Shown here in pieces: positions 28,207 through 38,850 of a DNA stretch of 64,000 nt. The position numbers and the translations under genes are program-made. The DNA comes from M55B112 sp964539395 (GTDB lineage: Bacteria > Bacteroidota > Bacteroidia > Bacteroidales > GCA-2748055), in assembly GCA_964539395.1 (NCBI GenBank), contig CAZIIU010000018.1, positions 1 to 64,000 of the forward strand, in the 5' to 3' direction. The notes below the pieces were generated by a model that had not been told where the DNA came from, did no database searches, and saw only the letters and a program-made list of their open reading frames with translations. Every line of letters starts with the position of its first letter. Within the stretch, counting starts at the first letter, position 1.

Positions 28207-29550
28207 CTACAGGCCCGTATAGTTCATCGGGGTAATCTGCTTTAACTCTTCCTTCACCTCCCTGCTCACATTTAAAGTATCGATAAATGCCCCGATGGCC
28301 TCCTTCGTGATCTTTTCGTTCTTGCGTGTCAGCTCCAAAAGTGTCTCATACGGTTTCGGATAACCTTCGCGGCGAAGAATTGTCTGAATCGCCTCTGCCA
28401 CCACCGCCCAGTTATTATCAAGATCTGCATTTATTGCCTGCTCGTTCACCAACAGTTTTTTAAAGCCCTTTTTGATCGATTTCATGGCAATTAAAGAATG
28501 GGCAATCGGCACACCGATATTTCGCAATACCGTGGAATCGGTTAAATCGCGCTGCAGTCGCGATACCGGAAGCTTGGATGCCAGGTAATCATATAACGCA
28601 TTGGCCACTCCCAGATTACCTTCAGCATTCTCGAAATCGATGGGGTTTACCTTGTGCGGCATCGCTGAAGACCCTACCTCGCCTTTTTTTATAGCTTGCC
28701 TGAAATATTCCATGGAAATGTAGGACCACATATCGCGCGAAAGATCGATCAGGATGGTATTGATCCTCGACATTGCATGAAACATCGCCGCAAGGTTATC
28801 ATAGTGGTCGATCTGGGTGGTAGGCCAGGACCGTTTCAATCCGAATGCGTCGAGCAATAGTTCTTCACCGAAAGCAAACCAGTCGATCTCCGGGTATGCC
28901 AGCTTGTGTGCATTCATATTGCCCGTGGCACCGCCAAATTTTCCAGGAACGGCGATCTCCTCCAGCCGGGTGATCTGCTCATCCAGTCGTGAAGTAAAGA
29001 CGCGCAGCTCTTTCCCGAGGCGGGTTGGAGAAGCAGGCTGACCATGTGTTCGGGCCAGCATCGGAATCTCCCACCAATCCTCTGCAAGATTTTCAAGCTG
29101 TGCGATAAGCTCATCAATAGCAGGATAATAGACCTGATCGAGTGCATGCCGCAAAGACAATGGTACAGCCGTGTTATTAATGTCCTGTGAAGTGAGCCCA
29201 AAGTGGATGAATTCCGAATATTGCACCAGGCCAAGGTCAGAGAACCGCTCCTTCAGGTAGTATTCCACCGCCTTCACATCGTGGTTGGTCACCGACTCAA
29301 TCTCCTTCACCTTCATTGCCTCTTCAGGTGAAAAAGCCAGATACACCATCCTGAGGTCGCCAAACCTATCCTTCGGAAAGTCCGCAAGCTGCTCAATACC
29401 CAAATTCACCAGGGCAATAAAGTATTCCACCTCAACATGGAGTCGGTATTTGATAAGTGCATATTCGGAAAAATAGGACTCAAGAATCTGTACTTTCGAC
29501 CTGTATCGCCCGTCCACCGGCGAAATGGCCATCAATGTGCTTAAACTCAT
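28207..29550 (-). CDS. purB: Adenylosuccinate lyase
   Basis: A 447-residue fumarase/aspartase superfamily enzyme. The signature GSSAMPHKVNPIDFENAEGN is intact, and MLARTHGQPASPT and TSQDINNTA carry the catalytic region. It cleaves SAICAR and adenylosuccinate to fumarate in purine synthesis, in the cytoplasm. It is the first gene of a tight leftward run with the ABC exporter and the glycosyltransferase. There is no functional link between them other than co-transcription. Confidence 0.96.
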   Translation of the reverse strand: MSLSTLMAISPVDGRYRSKVQILESYFSEYALIKYRLHVEVEYFIALVNLGIEQLADFPKDRFGDLRMVYLAFSPEEAMKVKEIESVTNHDVKAVEYYLKERFSDLGLVQYSEFIHFGLTSQDINNTAVPLSLRHALDQVYYPAIDELIAQLENLAEDWWEIPMLARTHGQPASPTRLGKELRVFTSRLDEQITRLEEIAVPGKFGGATGNMNAHKLAYPEIDWFAFGEELLLDAFGLKRSWPTTQIDHYDNLAAMFHAMSRINTILIDLSRDMWSYISMEYFRQAIKKGEVGSSAMPHKVNPIDFENAEGNLGVANALYDYLASKLPVSRLQRDLTDSTVLRNIGVPIAHSLIAMKSIKKGFKKLLVNEQAINADLDNNWAVVAEAIQTILRREGYPKPYETLLELTRKNEKITKEAIGAFIDTLNVSREVKEELKQITPMNYTGL

Positions 29551-29567
29551 AATCTGCGATTAAAACA

Positions 29568-29575
29568 CAAATTTA
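29568..29575 (-). promoter_or_regulatory. Candidate -7 box for purB
   Basis: TAAATTTG on the minus strand (plus strand CAAATTTA), 18 bp before the purB ATG, matches TAnnTTTG. The -33 region has no good TTTG, so confidence is low. Confidence 0.35.
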
Positions 29576-29774
29576 AGGGAAAATTGTCAGAAAGCAGAGC
29601 ATTAATGACAGAGAGTTGCACAACCGTGAACCCTATATCAGAACTCTGAACTATTTATCGTATTTTTACGTGAACAAAACTTGTGCCGGCTGGTAATATA
29701 TTACGATCCTGGATCCGGCAGGGAAACTTAAAACAATTGTAAACAATACAGTAAAACCAGCAGATATGCCAGTA

Positions 29775-31316
29775 ATGAAAAAGTATATGCTCATCTTCCT
29801 GTTGCTGCTTGCCGTGAACGGCAACCGGAAGCTGTGCGGAACTACAGCTTTAACGCACAGATCTGTTCCATTCGTACCGGCCACCACCGTTTACCTTTCG
29901 GACACTGTTACCTCCTCCCCGGATACCGTTCCGGCTTTGGTCAGCCCCCCGCAATACCCAGGCGACAGCATTCAGGCACAGACTGAAGACGGAAAGACTG
30001 TCGTCTATCTCTTTGATATTAAGGAGATGATCGCCGCCCCGGTATGGCGCACAACAAAACTGGCCTTCGAGGAGGCCGTGGCACTGGGGGCCGAATTGAT
30101 AATCATCGACATGAACACATACGGCGGAGAAGTTAGCGCTGCCGACTCCATAAGAACACGCCTGCTGAACTCCACAATTCCCGTATCTGTCTTTATCAAC
30201 GATAACGCTGCCTCTGCCGGAGCGCTCATTTCCATTTCTGCCGACAGCATCTATATGAAACCTGGCGCTAAGATCGGTGCGGCCACCGTTGTGAACCAGT
30301 CAGGCGAGGTGGTACCCGACAAATTTCAGTCTTACATGCGTGCCACCATGCGTGCTACTGCCGAAGCGCAGGGGAAAGATACGGTTATTGTAAACGGCGA
30401 TACCACCCTTGTCTGGAAAAGGGACCCAAAAATTGCTGAAGCAATGGTCGATCCAAGGATTTTTATTGAAGGCATTATTGATACCGGACAGGTACTTACT
30501 TTTACCGCTACCGAAGCAATGGCGAATGGATTCTGCGAAGGGATCGTGTTCGGTATCGACGAGATCATTCAACGGGCAGGTATCGATGAGTACACACTGA
30601 AAAAATATACACCCACCCCGATGAACAAGGTTATCGGACTCCTGATCCACCCGGTGGTATCAGGAATCCTCATTATGATAATTATCGGGGGAATTTACTT
30701 CGAACTGCAATCGCCCGGCATAGGTTTTCCACTCATCGCTTCGATAATCGCCGCGCTGCTCTACTTTGCGCCGCTCTACCTTGAAGGGATAGCCCAATAT
30801 TGGGAGCTGCTGATCTTTGCGGCCGGAGTTATTTTAATGCTTGTGGAGGTGATCGCCATACCCGGGTTCGGGGTAGCCGGGGTGGCCGGTATCATTGCCA
30901 TGATCACCGGACTGACCCTGAGCATGGTGGACAACCAATTGCTGAAGGACTTTGAATTCACCGGCGAAGGGATGAACATGCTGATGCGTTCCTTCGGTAT
31001 TGTGATCGTTTCGGCGGTACTCGGATTGTCCTTTTCGATCTATGCTGCCAGCAAATTGCTCTCCACCTCTATGTTTTCAAGGCTGGTCCTGGGGGCCGAC
31101 CAAATGGTTGATCAGGGTTTCCTTGGGGTTGATGCACAGCAAAAAACATTGATCGGTAAGACCGGTAATGCCTATACTGTCCTCCGCCCCTCGGGAAAGG
31201 TAATCATTGATGATGAAATCTATGATGCCGTATCGGAATATGGCTATATTCCAAAAGGTGAGAAGATCCAGGTTGTAGCTTACCAGGCCGGACAGGTACA
31301 TGTAATAAAAGCTTGA
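29775..31316 (+). CDS. NfeD-family membrane serine protease (long form)
   Basis: From the ATG at 29775 the product has 513 residues; an ATG three codons upstream (29766) is also possible. A signal sequence is followed by a ClpP/SppA-fold protease domain (about 75-290) with Ser148 in NAASAGAL and a likely partner Lys183 (PDKFQSYMRA). Four or so membrane segments (about 300-400) and a C-terminal OB-fold NfeD domain (KTLIGKTGNAYTVLRPSG) follow. Long NfeD proteins usually work with a stomatin-like slipin, but no slipin gene is next to it here. Confidence 0.9.
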   Translation: MKKYMLIFLLLLAVNGNRKLCGTTALTHRSVPFVPATTVYLSDTVTSSPDTVPALVSPPQYPGDSIQAQTEDGKTVVYLFDIKEMIAAPVWRTTKLAFEEAVALGAELIIIDMNTYGGEVSAADSIRTRLLNSTIPVSVFINDNAASAGALISISADSIYMKPGAKIGAATVVNQSGEVVPDKFQSYMRATMRATAEAQGKDTVIVNGDTTLVWKRDPKIAEAMVDPRIFIEGIIDTGQVLTFTATEAMANGFCEGIVFGIDEIIQRAGIDEYTLKKYTPTPMNKVIGLLIHPVVSGILIMIIIGGIYFELQSPGIGFPLIASIIAALLYFAPLYLEGIAQYWELLIFAAGVILMLVEVIAIPGFGVAGVAGIIAMITGLTLSMVDNQLLKDFEFTGEGMNMLMRSFGIVIVSAVLGLSFSIYAASKLLSTSMFSRLVLGADQMVDQGFLGVDAQQKTLIGKTGNAYTVLRPSGKVIIDDEIYDAVSEYGYIPKGEKIQVVAYQAGQVHVIKA

Positions 31317-31321
31317 GAAGT

Positions 31322-31777
31322 ATGTTTTTCAGAGATTACATGCCTTCCGATTACCCGGGACTGTTGCTGCTTTGGGAAGAACTGGATATGTCGCCCCGCG
31401 AACGTGGTGATACCCCTGAAGTAATAGAGCGGACCATCGCTATGGGTGGAAAGCTTATTGTAATGGAGGAGGACGGAACTGGTAACATAGCAGGCTCATC
31501 ATGGATGACATTCGACGGAAGGAGATTTTTCCTGCACCACTTCGGGATTCAAAAGATCTATCAACGAAAAGGCTGGGGCATGAAGCTTGCAGTAAAATCA
31601 CTGCAGCTCATAAAAGAAAAAGGATACCCGGTAAAACTCGAGGTACAAAGGGAGAACATCTCCGCTATCAGGCTTTATGAAAAATGCGGCTTTACGCCGT
31701 TCCCTGATTATGTACTATATATGTTACGACAGCCATGGGAAATAGATATTGAACAGTTGCAACGTACATGTAAATAG
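31322..31777 (+). CDS. GNAT-family N-acetyltransferase
   Basis: The ATG at 31322 gives 151 residues; a TTG at 31313 would overlap the nfeD stop by 4 nt. The acetyl-CoA loop IQKIYQRKGWGMKLAV (about 78-93) and the LEVQRENISAIRLYEKCGF motif are typical of Gcn5-related acetyltransferases. The substrate is unknown. It is closely linked to the NfeD gene and probably co-transcribed with it. Confidence 0.85.
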   Translation: MFFRDYMPSDYPGLLLLWEELDMSPRERGDTPEVIERTIAMGGKLIVMEEDGTGNIAGSSWMTFDGRRFFLHHFGIQKIYQRKGWGMKLAVKSLQLIKEKGYPVKLEVQRENISAIRLYEKCGFTPFPDYVLYMLRQPWEIDIEQLQRTCK

Positions 31778-31898
31778 TAATTCGTTCCTAATAAAGACAT
31801 AATTATTACTATCCGGAAAGCTCCGACCGGCAACTGAACAGAATTAAGCTGATTCATAAACTACAAGTAAAATAACTGTTAAATGAATAATTAGAGAC

Positions 31899-32546
31899 AT
31901 GACAAAATATATATCCTTTCTTATACTGCTGATCACCGGATCCGCAACAGGACAATCGACAATATGGCAAAAATGGGATCCTGAAGTGATCACCAGGGCC
32001 AATTCAGCATCGGATTTTGAATTCTACTCGGAAGAAGAGAAGAAGGTGGTCTTTTTTATGAACCTTGCCCGGCTCGACGGACCACTGTTTGCCGAAACGG
32101 TTCTCGATGAATATGTCCGGGCCAATGACATACCCAACAACTCGTACCTGCGATCGTTATACAGGGACCTGCGGAAAACCGAAGGACTGCCACTGCTTCT
32201 GCCGGAGGAGGACCTCACCTCAATCGCGCAGGAACATGCAAATCTGTCGGGAAAAACCGGTCATACAGGTCACAAAGACTTTAACAAGCGGTTCGAGCCA
32301 TTTTTAGGAAACCCTTACACCAATGTGGCCGAGAACTGTTCCTACGGCTATTCCCGTGCCATAGATATTGTACTTACACTGTTGATTGATGACGGTGTGA
32401 GAAACCTGGGGCACCGGGTAAACACTCTCAACCCGGAGTTCAACTCCGTCGGTGTGGCGATCAGGAATCACAGCCGGTACCGGTTCAACTGTGTCATCGA
32501 CTTTGGCAAACAGGTACGCAGCGACCTCAACGATTTACCCTTTTAA
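31899..32546 (+). CDS. Secreted CAP/SCP-domain protein
   Basis: A 215-residue protein with an N-terminal signal sequence (FLILLITGSATG) and a CAP (SCP/PR-1, YkwD-like) domain from about residue 45 to the end. The motifs LTSIAQEHANLSGKTGHTGH, VAENCSYG and LGHRVNTLNPEFNSVGVA hold the usual His/Glu residues of the CAP cavity. The exact biochemical role of bacterial CAP proteins is not settled. It is a single rightward gene. Confidence 0.88.
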   Translation: MTKYISFLILLITGSATGQSTIWQKWDPEVITRANSASDFEFYSEEEKKVVFFMNLARLDGPLFAETVLDEYVRANDIPNNSYLRSLYRDLRKTEGLPLLLPEEDLTSIAQEHANLSGKTGHTGHKDFNKRFEPFLGNPYTNVAENCSYGYSRAIDIVLTLLIDDGVRNLGHRVNTLNPEFNSVGVAIRNHSRYRFNCVIDFGKQVRSDLNDLPF

Positions 32547-32684
32547 ATGTGAATATCATTGAAAAATATTCGAAAATCATAACAGATAAATAATTAGCTC
32601 ACGCTTTAAATATTTTTTTACGTTACTAATTAACTCTTTGTCATGTAATTAACCGGAAAAATGGTCCAAACAAAACAACCAGTT

Positions 32685-33077
32685 TCACTCCTCCATATCA
32701 CCTAAATGCAGATCAAGCGCCCGGGTCGAAATCTGGATCTCCCAGATCAACAGGGTGAGTGACCCGATCAGCAGTAAAAGCGCGATCCCGAATATCACCT
32801 CGGCAAGGGTCGTTGTACCAACATAAATGAAAAACATTGTAGCAACACAAAGCAATAAACTGGTGATGCCCAGTACCTGCATCCCCCGGGTGAGCGCCAG
32901 CCGTCGTCGCAGGTTTTTTATCTGCCAGAGCAGCACTTTATCCTTATGCTCCTGGTAACGGGCGTGCAGACTCCGCACCAGTGAGGCATATGCCAGGAAC
33001 CTGTTGGTATAGGCCAGCATAATCAATGAAATCGCTGAAAAGAGCAGTGCCGGGGTGGCTAAGGTGAGTTCATTCAT
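32685..33077 (-). CDS. DUF2721 membrane protein
   Basis: A 130-residue protein with the DUF2721 hallmark TPALLFSAISLIMLAYTNRFL at the N-terminus, a basic helix (QIKNLRRRLALTRG), and two further membrane segments (about 67-88 and 90-112). The function is unknown. Its ATG overlaps the stop of the cytochrome c assembly gene by 4 nt, so it is translationally coupled to it. Confidence 0.85.
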   Translation of the reverse strand: MNELTLATPALLFSAISLIMLAYTNRFLAYASLVRSLHARYQEHKDKVLLWQIKNLRRRLALTRGMQVLGITSLLLCVATMFFIYVGTTTLAEVIFGIALLLLIGSLTLLIWEIQISTRALDLHLGDMEE

Positions 33078-36000
33078 TGTTCTTCAAGATAATCGCCGTT
33101 AAAAATCTTTTCTTTTTTAAATGCAAGCGCAGCAAGTGCAAATATTGACAGAACTGCAATAAATACCCAGGATGGGATCGCAAAGGAGGCGCCTCCGGCA
33201 TAAGAATGTATCCCCCCCAGGAAGTAGTTCACTCCGAAATAGGTCATCAGAATCGAAAAGTACCCCATCAGGGAGGCGAGGTTAAAGGCATAGGTGCCCT
33301 TCATGCCAGGAAACCGGTGCATGTGCACGATGAAGCTGTATACCAGTATTGAGATCAGGGACCAGGTCTCCTTCGGATCCCACCCCCAGTAACGACCCCA
33401 CGACTCATTCGCCCAGACACCACCCAAAAAGCTGCCAATCGTAAGAAAATAGAGTCCGATGATCAGCGCCTGGTGGTTCACCCTCGTCAGCTGGTTCACT
33501 ACCGCTGAAACGCGCTTCCTGTTACCCCTGTTCAGTATCACGAAAAAGACCAGGTTAATCAACCCCATCAACATACCTAACCCAAGGAATCCATACCCTG
33601 CCATGATAACCGATACATGGATCGTAAGCCAGGGCGATTTCAGCACCGGCACCAGGTTGGTGATGTCGGGATTCATCCAGCTCATGTGGGCAACAAGCAA
33701 CGACAACGCAGCCAGGATCGCAGTAAGGGCCAGGGCAAAACCGGTTCTTCGTGCAAAGATCAGTCCGGAGAGCATGGTGATCCATGCCACGAAAATCATC
33801 GACTCATACCCGTTACTCAAAGGTGCGTAACCACTGATGTACCACCTTACACCGAAGAAGATCGTATGCACTGTAAAAAAGGCGATCAGGTGGATCAGAC
33901 CTATTTTGAACCCGTACTCCACCCATTTTCGTGGTCTGAATATCCTCATAAATTGCAGGAAGAGCAGCGTAAGTCCGAATATCCCGTACATCCTGATAAG
34001 CCGCTGAAAAATGTTGATCCTGTTGTAAAGAATCTCTGCCTGCTTCTTCCCATTATGCAAATCATGTACCGTATCCCGCTCCTGTACACTGGAAATAAAG
34101 TCGATAATCTCACCGGCAAGTTCATTGTTTCCCTCTCGCAGTGCCCTGGTATACAACAAAAAAACCTTTCCGAGCGTATCTGTTACCGTATGGTCATGTT
34201 CCAGCAGATCAGATACAGCTGTCCATGATCCGTCTTCAGCCTCCGGCTCGGGAAATATCTTCAGAAAAGCACCGGTCTGTACCATATAAAAAACGTTGAT
34301 CTTTTCATCCAGCTTAACTACCTCCTTATCGAGGTCGGTCTTATCCTGTACTCTTTTCTTATACGCCTCATTCACCAACTCGGAGAGGATGTACCTGCCA
34401 TCGCGGATAAAATCGTTGAAGCTTACGTGCTTTCCCTTGAATCCCAACATCTGGTGCAATTCCGGATGTTCGACTTCAAAAAGGGGCGCCTGTTTCCAAA
34501 TATCCGGATAAACGATCATTCCCAACATCACCTGATCGGGATTCTTCCCATCCAGCTTCGACTTCTTCACCACCTTGCGCATCACCTCGTTGGAGAGAGT
34601 GTTCATCGGCTTGAACCGTCCCTCCTTTCCCTGCACCCAGAGTCTCCCGAACTCTGCAGCCGGCTCTTTGGCGGGCGTCGGATAATCCTGTGCTAAGAGC
34701 GATCCGCCGGTAAGCAGCAAAACCAGAACCACAGCTGCAGCTCTCGCCCCCCTGGCCGAAGCTTTTGATAGTGCAGAGAAACGTGTTCCCCGCATCAACA
34801 GTGCAAGCAGCATTCCCACGATAAGCAGGAAATAGCCGGTATAGGTAATGAAGGTGCCGGCAAAATCCTTTTTCACCGACAGAATGGTACCCTTCTCATC
34901 CTGATCGTAAGATGACTGGTAGAACCGGTAACCCCGATGCTTCAGTACATTGTTCATATAGATGTTATGCAATTCGTTGATATCGCGCTCCACATCGATA
35001 AGTACCACGTCGCTTTCGAACGAGGACGGACTGTTCGAACCGGGATAACGGTCGATCCGGAATTCCTCCAGACGTAATACAAAGGGCAACTGAATCTTCT
35101 TAGATCCAAACCGGCAGGCGATATTGGTCCCGCCCATCTGCACCGATGTCATCTCTCCCTCCATGTTGGAGTGTCCCTGTACAAACAACTCCGACTTCAT
35201 CCCGTCGAGCTCCACCTCCAGCTTTACAACATCCAGTCCGGTTGACTGACCTCCGCTGCCTGTTTTTAAAAACTGCAGTTTCGCCGAAGGTATGTAACGC
35301 TGAAGTGCCAGTCGCACCTCATTCACTGTAAATAGTTTCCCCTGCTCAAAAGGAATCGCCTCACCTGGATCAAACGTCTGCATATCTACACCCCCCATCG
35401 TCATGAAGGAAACGGGGTGATCAGAGTAGCCCAGCAGCCGGGTTTCGTCGGAAAAGAGCCGCAGATCGGCTGTACTCTCCACTTTATTCAGGCTCAGGGT
35501 GATCCCCGGGTAAGCCTTCTCCTCTCCACTGGCAAGCCCTACTGTCATTTGCCTTCCTGCGACAATTGCAATCTGAACGTAGGGCTCACCGCCGGGTGAT
35601 GCTACATACTGAACCGACGCATTGTTCATGTAGTCGACCGACCGGATCCGTATCTTTTTGCCATTGAACTCTCTCCTCCATTTGAATTTTCCCGGCGTAA
35701 GGACCGACAATCGCACCTCCTCAGTATCATTGAGTTCTGATGTTTCGTCTGTAACCTGTATGTCCATGAAGGTTTTATTGCTGACAATGGTATTGGATAC
35801 AGCCCCTTCGCGAATATGCATCATCCCCTCGTTGCTGAAATAGCGGGTAATACCACCCCCGGTAATCATAAAGACTACCGAGACATGGAAAATAAAGACA
35901 GAAATCTTTGATAATCTGTACATTTTGTAGCGGATGATGTTCCCCACCAGGTTGATAACCACCAGGACAAAGAGCGCTTCGAACCACCAGGTGCCGTATA

Positions 36001-36136
36001 CAACAGCCCATGCAGCGTTGGTTCCGCGGGCGCTCTCTATAAATGTAGCGAGGGCCATGGCGACAATCAGGATCATCAGCAGGATGCCGAAAAAGGGCAT
36101 GCCGGTAAGGAAAGAAAGTTTTTTCAAGGGTTTCAT
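33074..36136 (-). CDS. ccsBA: Cytochrome c biogenesis protein, fused ResB-CcsA (CcsBA)
   Basis: A 1020-residue fusion. The N half is ResB-like (four membrane segments around a large periplasmic domain to about residue 440). The C half is CcsA-like with many segments and the haem-handling WWD motif ESWGRYWGWDPKETWSL near residue 920. The system exports haem and attaches it to CXXCH motifs of c-type cytochromes (System II). Fused forms are common in Bacteroidota and Epsilonproteobacteria. Its presence implies that the organism makes periplasmic c-type cytochromes. It is followed by the DUF2721 gene in the same operon. Confidence 0.93.
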   Translation of the reverse strand: MKPLKKLSFLTGMPFFGILLMILIVAMALATFIESARGTNAAWAVVYGTWWFEALFVLVVINLVGNIIRYKMYRLSKISVFIFHVSVVFMITGGGITRYFSNEGMMHIREGAVSNTIVSNKTFMDIQVTDETSELNDTEEVRLSVLTPGKFKWRREFNGKKIRIRSVDYMNNASVQYVASPGGEPYVQIAIVAGRQMTVGLASGEEKAYPGITLSLNKVESTADLRLFSDETRLLGYSDHPVSFMTMGGVDMQTFDPGEAIPFEQGKLFTVNEVRLALQRYIPSAKLQFLKTGSGGQSTGLDVVKLEVELDGMKSELFVQGHSNMEGEMTSVQMGGTNIACRFGSKKIQLPFVLRLEEFRIDRYPGSNSPSSFESDVVLIDVERDINELHNIYMNNVLKHRGYRFYQSSYDQDEKGTILSVKKDFAGTFITYTGYFLLIVGMLLALLMRGTRFSALSKASARGARAAAVVLVLLLTGGSLLAQDYPTPAKEPAAEFGRLWVQGKEGRFKPMNTLSNEVMRKVVKKSKLDGKNPDQVMLGMIVYPDIWKQAPLFEVEHPELHQMLGFKGKHVSFNDFIRDGRYILSELVNEAYKKRVQDKTDLDKEVVKLDEKINVFYMVQTGAFLKIFPEPEAEDGSWTAVSDLLEHDHTVTDTLGKVFLLYTRALREGNNELAGEIIDFISSVQERDTVHDLHNGKKQAEILYNRINIFQRLIRMYGIFGLTLLFLQFMRIFRPRKWVEYGFKIGLIHLIAFFTVHTIFFGVRWYISGYAPLSNGYESMIFVAWITMLSGLIFARRTGFALALTAILAALSLLVAHMSWMNPDITNLVPVLKSPWLTIHVSVIMAGYGFLGLGMLMGLINLVFFVILNRGNRKRVSAVVNQLTRVNHQALIIGLYFLTIGSFLGGVWANESWGRYWGWDPKETWSLISILVYSFIVHMHRFPGMKGTYAFNLASLMGYFSILMTYFGVNYFLGGIHSYAGGASFAIPSWVFIAVLSIFALAALAFKKEKIFNGDYLEEQ

Positions 36137-36369
36137 CGATGTAAAATTCTTATTGCGCGTTAACCACTTGCTGTGATATCCATGCGTTTGTTTAAAATCG
36201 TATTATGTAAGTTATCCTGCTCCCTGAAAGTGTTCCTCTAACCAAATAAAACAGTGATTGATATACCTGTGAACGTTCCTTTTCGTCCGGAGTAGATTCT
36301 TGTCATCTAACCTAGAAAACTGATGAATACTATTGTTATTCATGTTCATTATTCTAAACGAAGGGACCG

Positions 36370-38850
36370 CTAAAATAGGGAACCTATCTGATATACGCAA
36401 AAACTGGAGAACCAGGCAAGGATTGTAGTATAGAATACCACGAACGCGGACCATTTCCAACTTCCGGCCTCGCGTCCCATTGTCACCACCACCGAGACGC
36501 ATGGAAGGTAGAGAAGTACAAATATGAGAAAACTGAATCCTGCAAGGGGGGTCCAGACCTTCTGACCCTTTAGCTCTCCTTCTGTATAGACCTGCTCTCT
36601 GAGCTTTTGCTGAAGTGAGACGGTGTTCCCCTCGCTGTCGCTTACCTGGTAAAGTACTCCCATTGTACTTACTACCACCTCTTTGGCTGCAAAACCTGCG
36701 AGCAGGCTTACCCCCATCTTCCAGTCGAACCCGAGGGGTCTGATCACTGGCTCAATGGCCCTGCCGAGATAACCAATATATGAGCCAGCCTGCTGCTCGC
36801 TCGAACGTGCCGTCTCAAGATCTGATATTGTCGAACGTAAGTTTTCCTTAGCGGATGTGGTCTGAACCTGGCCGCTCTTTGCCTGTTCAGCGGCGATCAG
36901 CGCGTCGTAGTCTCTCGACATCTCAACGTTTCGCGGGAAATACCCCAAGGCCCAGATCACGACGGATGCAATCAGGATGATCCCTCCCATCTTCTTCAGG
37001 TAAAGCACAGCCTTCAGCCACATGTGCCTTACCACCATACGTATTCCCGGGGTGCGGTAAGGCGGCAGCTCCATTACGAACGGGGCCTCGCTCTTCCTGA
37101 ACAGAGTGGTTTTAAATATCATCGCCATAACAATGGAAAAGAGGATGCCGATCAGATACATCAGGAAGATTATGTTTCCTGCCTGATCAGGAAACACGGC
37201 CCCGGCGATCAGGATGTAAACAGGTAATCGGGCACTGCACGACATGAACGGGATGATCAGCATTGTAAGGATTCTGTCTCGTTTGTTCTCAAGCAGCCTT
37301 GTAGCCATCATCGCCGGGACGTTGCAGCCAAATCCCATGATTAGAGGGATAAATGACTTTCCATGAAGACCGAAGTTATGCATTACCCGGTCCATGATAA
37401 AGGCGGTCCGGGCCATGTAACCCGTATCCTCCATAAATGAGATAATGAGAAATAGGATCATTATGTTGGGCAGGAATACTATTACTCCTCCAACCCCTCC
37501 AATCACCCCATCGATCAGGAAATCGTGTACCATTCCTTCAGGAAGCAATTCCGAGAGTCCCTTTCCCAGCCAGTCTACCCCTGCCTCGATCCAGTTCATC
37601 GGGTATTGGCCCAGGGAAAAAGTGGCATGAAACATCCCGAACAGGATCATAAGAAAGATCAGGAACCCAAAGTACTTGTGGGTCAGCACCCGGTCAATTC
37701 TCTGTGTCCGTGAAAGAGCACGGTCCTGCGTTCCCTTTTTATATGTCTCTTTGAGTGCACCGGCAATAAATGCATAACGCGCATTGGAGATCAGGGTCTC
37801 AGTATCCTCCCTGAAAAGTAACTCCAGTCGGTTTACCTCATCGGAAATCAGCGGTCGCAAGTCTTCAAAACCAGGTAGCTGTGCAAGAATATGCATACTG
37901 TAATCGTCGCGTTCCAGAGCTCTTACGGCATAATACCTGAGATGCTGACCAGCCAGTTGTTTTTGGTACTGTTCCAGTTCCCTCTCAATGCGGTTAATCG
38001 ACAGTTCGAGCTCCTTCCCGTAGTTGATGTGTGTGTGCCTGGTCACCGGTTCCCGCTCCTCGTGGACCTCAATGATCCGGTTAAGCAGGCGGTAAACACC
38101 CTTGCCCCGCCGACCTATAGTTGGAACGATAGGAATTCCGATGAGGTGTCCCAGCATGGCAATATCAAGTTTATCTCCCCGTGCCTTAAGGTCATCATAC
38201 ATGTTGAGTGCAATGATCACCTGGACCCCCATATCGATCAGCTGGGTGGTGAGATACATGTGGCGCTCGGGATTTCCGGCATCAACGACATTCACGACAA
38301 TATCAGGACGTTTACTGTTGAGGAAATTCCTTACGATCACTTCATCCTCTGAGTAGGCAGAGAGCGAATAGGTGCCCGGCAAATCGGTAAAGGAAATCTG
38401 GTATCCCTTATATTCGAAAGTAGTCTCTTTTAATCCGACCGTTACTCCGGCATAATTGGCCACACGTTCGTTGGACTTTGAAAGCCTGTTGTAGAGTGTT
38501 GTTTTGCCACTGTTGGGATTCCCTACCATTGCAACGGTAATCTTCCTGCGCTCATTGCCATTCTCAGCGACGCTGCTTTCAGTATAGATAGGGCTAAAGG
38601 GATGCTCTTTGATTATCTCCCTGGGCATACCCACCGCAACATCGATCATCATCGCCTCACTGCGACGAAGTGATACTGTTCCTGACATTATGCGATACTC
38701 AACAGGTCCTTTAAAAGGAGTCGACTTTCCCACGGTGACAGTCTGACCGCGGATAAAACCCATCTCTGTGATGCGCTTCCTGAATGCTCCTGTTCCATGT
38801 ATCCGCGTAATAACTGCGAAATCGCCTGTCTGTAAATCGTTAAGCGTCAA
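36370..38850 (-). CDS. feoB: Ferrous iron transporter FeoB with fused N-terminal FeoA domain
   Basis: An 826-residue protein. Residues 1-75 are a FeoA SH3-like domain (TEMGFIRGQTVTV), followed from about 103 by the G domain with VGNPNSGKTT (G1, 110-117), DLPGTYSL and ALNMYDD, then Gate motifs (MGFGCNVPAM; GFAAKEVVVSTMG) in the C-terminal membrane part. It takes up Fe(II). Its start overlaps the end of the upstream permease by 4 nt, so both are produced from one message. Confidence 0.96.
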   Translation of the reverse strand: MTLNDLQTGDFAVITRIHGTGAFRKRITEMGFIRGQTVTVGKSTPFKGPVEYRIMSGTVSLRRSEAMMIDVAVGMPREIIKEHPFSPIYTESSVAENGNERRKITVAMVGNPNSGKTTLYNRLSKSNERVANYAGVTVGLKETTFEYKGYQISFTDLPGTYSLSAYSEDEVIVRNFLNSKRPDIVVNVVDAGNPERHMYLTTQLIDMGVQVIIALNMYDDLKARGDKLDIAMLGHLIGIPIVPTIGRRGKGVYRLLNRIIEVHEEREPVTRHTHINYGKELELSINRIERELEQYQKQLAGQHLRYYAVRALERDDYSMHILAQLPGFEDLRPLISDEVNRLELLFREDTETLISNARYAFIAGALKETYKKGTQDRALSRTQRIDRVLTHKYFGFLIFLMILFGMFHATFSLGQYPMNWIEAGVDWLGKGLSELLPEGMVHDFLIDGVIGGVGGVIVFLPNIMILFLIISFMEDTGYMARTAFIMDRVMHNFGLHGKSFIPLIMGFGCNVPAMMATRLLENKRDRILTMLIIPFMSCSARLPVYILIAGAVFPDQAGNIIFLMYLIGILFSIVMAMIFKTTLFRKSEAPFVMELPPYRTPGIRMVVRHMWLKAVLYLKKMGGIILIASVVIWALGYFPRNVEMSRDYDALIAAEQAKSGQVQTTSAKENLRSTISDLETARSSEQQAGSYIGYLGRAIEPVIRPLGFDWKMGVSLLAGFAAKEVVVSTMGVLYQVSDSEGNTVSLQQKLREQVYTEGELKGQKVWTPLAGFSFLIFVLLYLPCVSVVVTMGREAGSWKWSAFVVFYTTILAWFSSFCVYQIGSLF

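Noticed and set aside
36212..36502. Leftward 96-codon frame across the feoB end
   Set aside because: It is a shadow of feoB in another frame. A weak hairpin nearby (ATGAATA/TATTCAT near 36330) has no T tract and is not called a terminator.
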